Source: Clostridiaceae bacterium (GTDB taxonomy: Bacteria > Bacillota > Clostridia > UMGS1883 > JAAYMJ01). Taken from it: DNA of 12,750 bases. Positions 6,372 through 12,016 of the stretch are shown one piece after another. Each line of letters starts with the position of its first letter. The first letter of the stretch is position 1. A model generated the notes under the pieces. The model saw nothing but the letters and a program-made list of their open reading frames with translations. It had not been told where the DNA came from and made no database searches. The position numbers were made by a program, and so were the translations under genes. The stretch lies in the NCBI GenBank assembly GCA_012521455.1, contig JAAYMJ010000373.1:1-12750 (forward strand), given 5' to 3'.

Positions 6372-7753
6372 TATAAGAAATAGAAGAAAAAGAATTTCCA
6401 GTCGGCAAAATAATCAAGGGCCGCGCCATAGAAAAACCAGATGAAATTGCAAAGAATGATTGCAACGAGGGCGCTGTTTTGTTCTTTTTTGTATCTTATA
6501 AAATACATTATATTTTTAATAATCCATGCGCCCATAATAAATATGGTGCCTAAAACCCCGAAGTTTAATAAAAACCCGAGATAGGCATTATGGGGCATGC
6601 GCTTAAAGTTTTTTGCAAAGTAAGGGTCAAAATTGCTTGTGGATACAATATTTCCCCCGAAGGCTTTTTTAAAGCTGTCCTGCTTTTTGAAATAATCCCA
6701 ATAAAGCCTCCACTGCCGCGTTCTCCCGCTGGTTAGGGCGTCACTGTCGGAAACGTCCCCTTCAAGATACTGGTTTTGTATCCTGATTTCAATGTTTTTT
6801 ATAATGGACAAGTTCCTGACAGGCGGGATATAAATTACCGAAAGGATAATGGCAGAAATCAGCGCGGCGGCAACAAAGAGGATTAGCGGGGACTTTTTTT
6901 TGTATTTAATTATAATGTAAAGTGCAAGGGCTAATAAATTGCATAAAAACCCCGTTATGCTGGCGGCGGCGATTATGAGGAAGTAAAGGGCAAAAACCAG
7001 GATTATGCGCACATATTTGTTTTTAAATATGTTTTTTAAGCTAATTAGCATAAATAATGCCATGTTATAAAAAAAGCTTGCGTAATTGGGGTCGGGGAAA
7101 GTGCCGCGGTACCTTGTTACCCTGATTTCGCCTGTGGCGGAATAGCCTAAAAAATACTCCATGGTGTTTCCTGAAAAAATGCCGTAAAGCCCTGAAATAA
7201 TGGCGGATATTATGAATATCCTGCAGATTTTTTCAAACAGCGTAGTGTCCCCGTTTACAATGTGGGCGATTAAATATACAAATAAAATATCAAAAATCGT
7301 GGTAAGCACAATCCTGAAATTAATTTCAAAAGCGGACGGCGGGATTTGACCCCTTTGCAAAAACTGCTGGACATAGACTGAAACGTCAGCGTTAATTAGC
7401 GCGAAGGCGCAATAGAGCAAAATTATTAAAAAGGTGGGTAGGAAAATCACGTTCAGCTTTATTTTTTTTGGCTGGAAGAAAAATACCTTGATTAGTAAAA
7501 GATATGAAAATATCCTGTAAGCGGGGTTTCCCGCGGAAAATATCAGCTGTTCGTAAAAGAACATAAAAACGCCAATCATAAGATAAAACTCATCGCCAAA
7601 AAACAATAAAAGCATAAGCGCCGAAATTGCGATGGTTATATACCTGTAAAACCCCGGGAAAAAGGGAAGGAAGCTTAAAACCGCTAAAATCGCGGTGGTT
7701 ATAACGCTTTGGCGGCTTATGCTTTTTTTATTTAATTCCATATTATTTTCCAT
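6371..7753 (-). CDS. O-antigen ligase/polymerase-type membrane protein
   Basis: This 460-residue polytopic membrane protein has around a dozen hydrophobic segments. O-antigen ligase/Wzy-family landmarks are present: GTFPDPNYASFF (217–228), then a long extracytoplasmic loop after about residue 311 containing TSGRTRQWRLYWDYF (341–355) and PHNAYLGFLLNFG (387–399). Members join lipid-linked glycan repeat units (Wzy polymerase) or move glycans onto acceptors (WaaL-type). The sequence does not separate these. The start is ATG at 7753 rather than the in-frame GTG at 7762, because AGGTGA (7759–7764 on this strand) sits five bases upstream of the ATG. The C-terminus is very aromatic (FFFFYFL) and the stop abuts the shared terminator. 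It converges on the ATP-grasp gene, so the two form a small cell-surface glycan locus without visible glycosyltransferases in the window. Confidence 0.85.
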   Translation of the reverse strand: MENNMELNKKSISRQSVITTAILAVLSFLPFFPGFYRYITIAISALMLLLFFGDEFYLMIGVFMFFYEQLIFSAGNPAYRIFSYLLLIKVFFFQPKKIKLNVIFLPTFLIILLYCAFALINADVSVYVQQFLQRGQIPPSAFEINFRIVLTTIFDILFVYLIAHIVNGDTTLFEKICRIFIISAIISGLYGIFSGNTMEYFLGYSATGEIRVTRYRGTFPDPNYASFFYNMALFMLISLKNIFKNKYVRIILVFALYFLIIAAASITGFLCNLLALALYIIIKYKKKSPLILFVAAALISAIILSVIYIPPVRNLSIIKNIEIRIQNQYLEGDVSDSDALTSGRTRQWRLYWDYFKKQDSFKKAFGGNIVSTSNFDPYFAKNFKRMPHNAYLGFLLNFGVLGTIFIMGAWIIKNIMYFIRYKKEQNSALVAIILCNFIWFFYGAALDYFADWKFFFFYFL

Positions 7754-7779
7754 GAATATCACCTGAATTATTTTTTTTA

Positions 7780-7808
7780 ATTATATAAGTTTAATTTATT
7801 ACTGTCAA
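7780..7808 (-). promoter_or_regulatory. Perfect-consensus sigma-A promoter for the polymerase gene
   Basis: On the minus strand TTGACA (7808–7803), exactly 17 bases, and TATAAT (7785–7780) match the housekeeping consensus at all twelve positions. Initiation is expected near 7773, about 20 bases before the ATG at 7753. Such a promoter should be strong and constitutive unless repressed. Confidence 0.8.
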
Positions 7809-7818
7809 CATTTGTTAG

Positions 7819-7859
7819 TTTATATATGAATTGTATTTGGTTATAATTTGTGTTATGAT
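7819..7859 (+). promoter_or_regulatory. Candidate promoter(s) for the YerB-like operon
   Basis: Two overlapping options exist. TTTATA (7819–7824)-17-TATAAT (7842–7847) has a perfect -10 box. TTGTAT (7831–7836)-17-TATGAT (7854–7859) has a TG extension at 7851–7852. Either would place the start 20–35 bases before the TTG at 7880. The region is shared with the divergent polymerase promoter. Confidence 0.5.
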
Positions 7860-7879
7860 ATAAAAAAGGGGGTTATATT

Positions 7880-8902
7880 TTGAAAAGATTTCTGCTCTTT
7901 ATTTTTTTATGTGCATGCCTGGCCCTGTCCTCATGCGGGAAGAAGGAAGCAATAACGGATCCTGTGGAGTTGCCGGGCGAAGTTGTGGAAGAAGAGGTTG
8001 TGGAAGAAGAAGTTGAAATTGTAGAGGAGCCCCAAAAGCCGGAAAGCAAAATGCGCAATATCGGGGTTATGATTGACAATGACGACAAAAACGCGCGGCC
8101 TCACAGCGGGCTTGTGGACGCCCACACCATTTATGAAATGTATGTTGAAGGCTCAGCAACCCGCCTGTTTGCCTTGTTTAAAGATGTTGAAACCAAAAAA
8201 ATCGGGCCCGTGAGGTCCTCGAGGCACTACTTTTTGGATTACGCTTTGGAGTATGACGCGATTTATGTCCATCACGGCTGGAGCCCGAAGGCGCAAAGCG
8301 ATATTTCAAGCCTGAAGGTGAATAATATAAACGGGCTTTATCACGACGGCACAATTTTTTGGCGGGAGCGCAAATACAAGGGGGATTACCACTCCTCCTA
8401 CACAAGCATTGAAAACATCCTAAAGCAGGCCCAAAAGCAGGGCTACCGATTAGAAAGCGATACCGCGCCGGTGTTTGAAAAAAGCAAGGAAGACATAACG
8501 CCGCAGGGGCAGGCGGTAAATAAAATTGAAATACCCTACGCTAAATTTTATAAAGTTTCTTATATTTATGACGAAAATGAGAAAAAATACATAAGATATA
8601 TTAACGGCCAGCCCCATCCCATTGTTGAGGATGCCCAGTTGATGGCTAAAAACATTATTATTATGAAAGTAAAAAGCTTTCCTTTGGGTGACGGCTCTCC
8701 CCGGCTTGATTTTAGCACCGTTGGAAAGGGTGAGGGGTACTACATCACCAATGGACAAATGGTGCCAATCACATGGGAGAAAGCAAAGAGGGCTGAAAAA
8801 ACCGTGTATAAGTTAAGCGACGGAAGCGCGCTTTCAATTAATGACGGTGGGCAAACCTATGTTCAAATTGTCCCGCCTTCCATGAATTTGATTTTTGAAT
8901 GA
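7880..8902 (+). CDS. yerB: YerB-like DUF3048 lipoprotein
   Basis: This 340-residue lipoprotein has signal peptide residues 1–18 (MKR, then a hydrophobic core) and the lipobox L-S-S-C with Cys19 as the lipidation site, so it should be anchored outside the cytoplasmic membrane. An acidic linker (about 33–50, rich in VVEEE) precedes a DUF3048 domain with GVMIDNDDKNARPHSGL (62–78), IYEMYVEGSATRLFALF (84–100) and IGPVRSSRHYFLD (108–120), and a C-terminal subdomain with WEKAKRAEKTVYKLSDG. This matches B. subtilis YerB, whose biochemical role is not established as far as I know. The start is TTG at 7880, with AAAGGGGG (7865–7872) seven bases upstream; no ATG lies near the signal peptide. It is first of three genes, 13 bases before the next. 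Confidence 0.88.
   Translation: MKRFLLFIFLCACLALSSCGKKEAITDPVELPGEVVEEEVVEEEVEIVEEPQKPESKMRNIGVMIDNDDKNARPHSGLVDAHTIYEMYVEGSATRLFALFKDVETKKIGPVRSSRHYFLDYALEYDAIYVHHGWSPKAQSDISSLKVNNINGLYHDGTIFWRERKYKGDYHSSYTSIENILKQAQKQGYRLESDTAPVFEKSKEDITPQGQAVNKIEIPYAKFYKVSYIYDENEKKYIRYINGQPHPIVEDAQLMAKNIIIMKVKSFPLGDGSPRLDFSTVGKGEGYYITNGQMVPITWEKAKRAEKTVYKLSDGSALSINDGGQTYVQIVPPSMNLIFE
7982..8011 (+). repeat. 15-base tandem repeat encoding the acidic linker
   Basis: Two copies of GTTGTGGAAGAAGAR lie head to tail (7982–7996 and 7997–8011), differing only in the last base. A degenerate third unit (GTTGAAATT) follows. Each copy encodes VVEEE in the spacer between the lipidated cysteine and the DUF3048 domain. 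Such in-frame repeats can change number by slippage and so vary linker length. Confidence 0.7.
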
Positions 8903-8915
8903 TATGGAGGTAATT

Positions 8916-9119
8916 ATGGTCTGTCCGAACTGCGGCTCAAGAAGAATTCATACCATAACTGACAGGTACACGGAAAAAGATGATTATAACTTGTGCAATG
9001 CCTGCATAGGGGTTTTGCTCTTTGACTGGGTTGGGCTTTTGTGCGGCTTTTGCGGAAGGGGCGAAAAAACCACAACGCGGGTTGAGCACATTTGTCAGGA
9101 CTGCGGGAAAAGGTTTTAG
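8916..9119 (+). CDS. Small four-CxxC zinc-ribbon protein
   Basis: This 67-residue protein has four CxxC pairs: Cys3/6 (CPNC), Cys27/30 (CNAC), Cys43/46 (CGFC) and Cys60/63 (CQDC). The first and last resemble the two knuckles of a zinc ribbon (CPNCGSRRI and CQDCGKRF). Between the second and third pairs lies a hydrophobic stretch, IGVLLFDWVGLL (31–42), too short for a normal membrane span but able to sit in a membrane interface. The start is ATG at 8916, with GGAGG (8906–8910) five bases upstream; the frame is open further upstream but overlaps the preceding stop. The gene lies 13 bases after the YerB-like gene and 9 before the DUF2085 gene, so it is in their operon. I do not recognise a named family. 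Metal binding is likely; the partner is unknown. Confidence 0.75.
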   Translation: MVCPNCGSRRIHTITDRYTEKDDYNLCNACIGVLLFDWVGLLCGFCGRGEKTTTRVEHICQDCGKRF

Positions 9120-9128
9120 GGTGATAAA

Positions 9129-9497
9129 ATGCGCGATTTGCCTTTTAAACTGTACCTTAAGGCTTTTAATCTGGCGGGGAAAAGGTGCCATCAAAGGGCG
9201 GACAGGAGTTTTCATATAGGGAACTGGCAGTTTTCCTACTGCGCACGGTGTACCGGGATAATTTTTGGGCAAATCCTTATGCTTGTGCTGCTCCCCTTTG
9301 GTATAAGGACCCACTTTTTATTTGATTTAGCGTGCTTGTTTTTGCTTTTTATTGACTGGGGCTTGCAGTATGTAAAGATTTTGGAGTCCAATAATTTGAG
9401 AAGGGTTGTAACCGGCGCCCTCGGGGGGATTGCGGAGGTTTCCCTGATTTTTAAGGCGTTTTATTATATTTATGTGCTTGTGTCAAAATGGGTATAA
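9129..9497 (+). CDS. DUF2085 membrane protein
   Basis: This 122-residue protein carries the DUF2085 signature: CHQRADRSFHI (20–30) followed by QFSYCARCTGI (34–44). That places Cys20, His21, Cys38 and Cys41 together at the membrane edge as a potential metal or redox site. About three hydrophobic segments follow (roughly 44–57, 62–80 and 101–119), the last two separated by a short loop with ESNNLRRVVTGALGG. The start is ATG at 9129, with AGGGTGA (9117–9123) overlapping the end of the zinc-ribbon gene. It is the last gene before a strong terminator. The function of DUF2085 is not established. Co-transcription with a cysteine-rich protein hints at metal or thiol chemistry at the membrane, but that is inference. 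Confidence 0.85.
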   Translation: MRDLPFKLYLKAFNLAGKRCHQRADRSFHIGNWQFSYCARCTGIIFGQILMLVLLPFGIRTHFLFDLACLFLLFIDWGLQYVKILESNNLRRVVTGALGGIAEVSLIFKAFYYIYVLVSKWV

Positions 9498-9545
9498 AGC
9501 GGGATTTGCCGTTTTATGAAAAAAAGCATATATTGTTTAATAAAT

Positions 9546-9576
9546 AAAAAGCAGGCAAAAGCCTGCTTTTTTGTTT
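9546..9576 (+). terminator. Rho-independent terminator of the YerB-like operon
   Basis: AAAAAGCAGGC (9546–9556), an AAAA loop and GCCTGCTTTTTT (9561–9572) form a perfect GC stem extended by A–T pairs. The T-run continues as TTTTTTGTTT. It lies about 50 bases after the DUF2085 stop. Confidence 0.92.
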
Positions 9577-9581
9577 CATGC

Positions 9582-9635
9582 AAGCCTTGCGGCGTTTTCC
9601 CAAAAGAGCGGGGCGCTGGCAGAAGCTTTGGGCTT
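9582..9635. other. Foldable GC-rich segment between two terminators
   Basis: Nested complementary arms run across the segment: AAGCC/GGCTT (9582–9586/9631–9635), TGC/GCA (9588–9590/9619–9621), GCG/CGC (9592–9594/9614–9616) and CCC/GGG (9599–9601/9611–9613). No convincing ribosome-bound coding sequence is seen. It may simply be spacer; by its layout it could be a small structured RNA or a degraded repeat. Confidence 0.2.
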
Positions 9636-9639
9636 TATA

Positions 9640-9670
9640 AAAAAATACCCCCCGTAAAGGGGGGTTTTTA
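9640..9670. terminator. Terminator of the CAP-domain gene (works both ways)
   Basis: ACCCCCC (9647–9653), a GTAAA loop and GGGGGGT (9659–9665) form a 7-pair stem. On the minus strand it is followed by a run of T (TATTTTTTTAT) and lies just past the CAP-domain gene stop. On the plus strand TTTTTA follows, giving a back-up stop for the YerB-like operon. Confidence 0.85.
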
Positions 9671-10444
9671 TTATCTTCCTACAAACAGCTGGGTGAACAG
9701 ATACCCGTATTTACTGCTTTTCACAATGCCGATACCGATATAGTTGTAATTTGCGTTTAGGATATTTGCCCTGTGCCCTGGCGAATTCATCAAGGATTCA
9801 TGGGCAGCCTGAACCGAGCTGTTTCCTGCCAAGTTTTCACCCGCGTATTTATAGCTTATGCCGAAGGATTTTAGCATATCAAAGGGTGAGCCATAGGTTG
9901 GGGAGGTATGGGAGAAGTAGTTTTTGTTTGCCATGTCCTGGGATTTTAGCCTTGCAAGCTTAATAAGCTCGGGGTCAAAGGACAAAGGTTGTAGCCCCGC
10001 GCTCTTGCGGGCCTGGTTTACAAGGTTTAGCATTTCCTGCTCCATAGCGGTCGGGGTGATTGTTCCCGTGCCGGGAGTGGAGGTTACTGTGGGGGTCTTG
10101 GCAGGTGTCGGCGTTGGTTTTGGTGTTGGTTTAGGCGTTGATGGGGCTGGGGGATAATAGGGCTGGGCATAGGATCCTGAAACACACCCCACGGTATCGT
10201 TTTCAAGATGTACTACAAACCAAGAACCGATTTTCCCCACACAATCTATGATTTGGCCTTTGTAGACCATCCCGACTTTCATAAAGCTGGTGGAAGGGCC
10301 GCTTCTAACGTTTACGGCGCTTCCCGTGATTTTAATCTGCGCGGGATAGTTTCTGAAATTGTATGGGGTTTGTGAATAAGCAGTGGATGTTAAAAGCAGT
10401 ATAAAGGTTAAGACAAGCGATAACAAAACCTTTTTCTTCTTCAT
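9671..10444 (-). CDS. Secreted SH3b and CAP (SCP/PR1, YkwD-type) domain protein
   Basis: This 257-residue exported protein has a Sec-type signal peptide (KKKK, hydrophobic 6–18, likely cleavage near residue 24). A bacterial SH3 domain at about 36–93 contains GSAVNVRSGPSTSF and GSWFVVHL and is expected to bind cell wall. A Pro/Thr/Lys linker (98–132) precedes a CAP domain at about 134–257 with NLVNQARKSAGLQPL, SQDMANKNYFSHTSP, YAGENLA and NSPGHRANILN. The CAP cavity residues His179, Glu203 and His224 are all present. The YkwD-like group is common in spore formers; its activity is not settled. The start is ATG at 10444 rather than the in-frame ATG at 10462, because AAGGGA lies nine bases upstream of the former and none upstream of the latter. 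It is downstream of ylbJ on the same strand with no terminator seen between them. Confidence 0.9.
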   Translation of the reverse strand: MKKKKVLLSLVLTFILLLTSTAYSQTPYNFRNYPAQIKITGSAVNVRSGPSTSFMKVGMVYKGQIIDCVGKIGSWFVVHLENDTVGCVSGSYAQPYYPPAPSTPKPTPKPTPTPAKTPTVTSTPGTGTITPTAMEQEMLNLVNQARKSAGLQPLSFDPELIKLARLKSQDMANKNYFSHTSPTYGSPFDMLKSFGISYKYAGENLAGNSSVQAAHESLMNSPGHRANILNANYNYIGIGIVKSSKYGYLFTQLFVGR

Positions 10445-10507
10445 TCTATCGTATCCCTTCATTTAGTTTTCAAGTATCTTTCGTAATTTTATTTTGCGCA
10501 AAAAAAC

Positions 10508-10535
10508 TTCATACATTCTAGGATAAATCTGGCAA
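10508..10535 (-). promoter_or_regulatory. Possible promoter for the CAP-domain gene
   Basis: On the minus strand TTGCCA (10535–10530, five of six -35 bases), a 16-base spacer and TATGAA (10513–10508, four of six -10 bases) lie in the 92-base gap after ylbJ. This would give a leader of about 55 bases. It is a weak match, and transcription from ylbJ is an alternative. Confidence 0.3.
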
Positions 10536-10536
10536 T

Positions 10537-11613
10537 TTATTTTTCCTTGATGTAGGATATAAGCCTTAATGAAAGCATGAAAACCAAATAATACGCCAAA
10601 AGGGCCAAGGATTTCTGCCAGGTATCCTTAATGTCAGGATATGTACCAGCCGAGGTTTTTATTGCTATGGGGAATATTTTTAAAATTAAAACCGAGTAAA
10701 GCCCCGTAAACAGGCCCGATAGTGCTTTTCCTATAAAGTAGGTTTTAGGGGAAAACTTGCCTTTAATAAGCCCAAGCGACTGAAAATGCACGCTCAAACC
10801 CCCCCATCCAATACAAAGGCCTATCAGGAACAATTTTAGAAGGGATAATTTCCCAACACTGCCCAGGGTTTTTACCCCTAAAGACACTTCAAAAAAGCCA
10901 CGGATTATGCCTTTTGAAAAGGGGGAGGATTGGAAGATGTATTTTTCAAGGATGAAAAACGCCCCAATCTTTTCTAAGAGGGTTAAAAATACGGACATAA
11001 AAACAATATAGCCGCATACTATTAGTATGGTTATGACAGAATCAGACACGGATTCTGAAAATATTATCCCGAAATTTGTTTTTTTATTCTTTGGGAAAAT
11101 ATCCATTTTGCCAAAAATATTTTTATCCCGCCTTTTGTAAAATCTAAAAATTATCCCGCAAGTTACGGCCGCCAAAAGGTGGGCAATATATAGCACATGC
11201 CCGAGGGCCGGGCTTTTTAAAATCCCCGCCCCCACTGCCCCGATTATAAAGAGGGGGCCTGAGTTATTGCAAAAGGCAAGCATTCTCTCACATTCGGTTT
11301 TTGTGCATTTCCCCTCTTCATAAAGGGTAACCACCGCCTTTGCGCCCTGGGGATAGCCGCTTAATATCCCTGAAAAAAAGGCAATGGATGAATACCCGTT
11401 TAAGTTAAACAACGGCCCCATTATGGGGGAAAGAAGTTTCGCGGTTTTATCCGAAATGGGGGTTTTTATAATTACCCTTGTGCAGATAAAAAAGGGGAAA
11501 AGGGAGGGGATGATTACGTTCGCGCAGGTTTTTAAAGCCTCCATGCCGCCGTAAATGGCGTTTTGGGGAAATAGCGCGATAAGGATTGCGATTATAAAAA
11601 ACAGTGCGCCCAC
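10537..11613 (-). CDS. ylbJ: Sporulation integral membrane protein YlbJ
   Basis: This 358-residue polytopic membrane protein has about eight hydrophobic segments. Family landmarks are an N-terminal PSLFPFFI (36–43), GILSGYPQGAKAV (82–94), FCNNSGPLFIIGAVG (114–128) and WGGLSVHFQSLGL (270–282). The Gly/Pro-rich half-helix motifs resemble those of nucleoside-recognition/Gate-type membrane proteins, to which YlbJ is related. In B. subtilis ylbJ is a sigma-E-dependent mother-cell gene needed for efficient sporulation; its substrate is unknown. The start is GTG at 11613, with AAAGGAG (11627–11621) seven bases upstream. It is somewhat shorter than the roughly 400 residues I recall for B. subtilis YlbJ, without an obvious missing block. 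It is divergent from yqfC across a 97-base region. Confidence 0.88.
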   Translation of the reverse strand: MGALFFIIAILIALFPQNAIYGGMEALKTCANVIIPSLFPFFICTRVIIKTPISDKTAKLLSPIMGPLFNLNGYSSIAFFSGILSGYPQGAKAVVTLYEEGKCTKTECERMLAFCNNSGPLFIIGAVGAGILKSPALGHVLYIAHLLAAVTCGIIFRFYKRRDKNIFGKMDIFPKNKKTNFGIIFSESVSDSVITILIVCGYIVFMSVFLTLLEKIGAFFILEKYIFQSSPFSKGIIRGFFEVSLGVKTLGSVGKLSLLKLFLIGLCIGWGGLSVHFQSLGLIKGKFSPKTYFIGKALSGLFTGLYSVLILKIFPIAIKTSAGTYPDIKDTWQKSLALLAYYLVFMLSLRLISYIKEK

Positions 11614-11640
11614 AAAACCACTCCTTTGTATTTTTATATA

Positions 11641-11670
11641 ATAATATTGTTATTTAAACTTTCATATTCG
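11641..11670. promoter_or_regulatory. Shared divergent sigma-E-like promoter boxes
   Basis: Plus strand: TAATATT (11642–11648) fits the sigma-E -35 consensus kmATATT at all seven positions, and 14 bases later CATATTCG (11663–11670) matches the CATA core of the -10 box. Minus strand: GAATATG (11669–11663) is a six-of-seven -35 match, and 14 bases later AATATTAT (11648–11641) is a partial -10 match. The same two boxes can therefore serve both directions. Expected starts are about 11677 (yqfC) and 11634 (ylbJ). Confidence 0.35.
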
Positions 11671-11710
11671 CATAATCTTATATAAAAGACTAAAAAGGAA
11701 ATGGTGGGAA

Positions 11711-12004
11711 ATGAGGAAAAAAAAGAGCAAAAAAGATGAAGTAAAAATAAAGGAAAAAATCACCGAGGCTCTGGAACTTCCAAGGGATATTGTGCTGGAT
11801 GAGCCTAAAATTTATCTTACGGGGGATTCGGAGCTTATTTTGGAAAATTACAAGGGGATAATTGATTATGACGAAAATTCCTTTAAGGCCAACTCAAAAT
11901 GCGGGGTTATCAAAATTGAGGGGGCGGATTTAAGCATTAAAAACATAACCGATGAGTCGGTTTTATTGAAAGGGAAAATAAAATCCATACAGTACATAGA
12001 CTAA
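11711..12004 (+). CDS. yqfC: Sporulation protein YqfC (YabP/YqfC family)
   Basis: This 97-residue protein has a basic N-terminus (MRKKKSKKDEVKIKEK) and a compact beta-rich domain: LELPRDIVLDEPKIYLTGDSELILENYKGIIDYDENSFKANS, then IKIEGADLSIKNITDESVLLKGKIKSIQY. Length and pattern match the YabP/YqfC family. In B. subtilis yqfC and yqfD form a sigma-E-controlled unit whose loss lowers sporulation; a biochemical role is not known. The start is ATG at 11711, with GGTGGG four bases or fewer upstream and AAAGGAAA further up. An ATG at 11701 in another frame stops after 12 codons. yqfD starts 12 bases after its stop. Confidence 0.9.
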   Translation: MRKKKSKKDEVKIKEKITEALELPRDIVLDEPKIYLTGDSELILENYKGIIDYDENSFKANSKCGVIKIEGADLSIKNITDESVLLKGKIKSIQYID

Positions 12005-12016
12005 GGGGTATGTATT

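Noticed and set aside
7754..7762. GTG at 7762 as start of the polymerase
   Set aside because: The ribosome binding sequence AGGTGA overlaps it and is well spaced for the ATG at 7753.
7873..8088. Ser/Thr-rich minus-strand open frame opposite the YerB-like linker
   Set aside because: It is the complement of the GAA/GAG-rich acidic repeat and has no ribosome binding site.
9516..9743. 75-codon plus-strand open frame after DUF2085
   Set aside because: It crosses two terminators and the end of the CAP gene, and no family is recognisable.
9924..10157. Gly/Val-rich plus-strand open frame opposite the CAP protein
   Set aside because: It is the complement of the Pro/Thr-rich linker codons; the minus-strand gene has clear domains.
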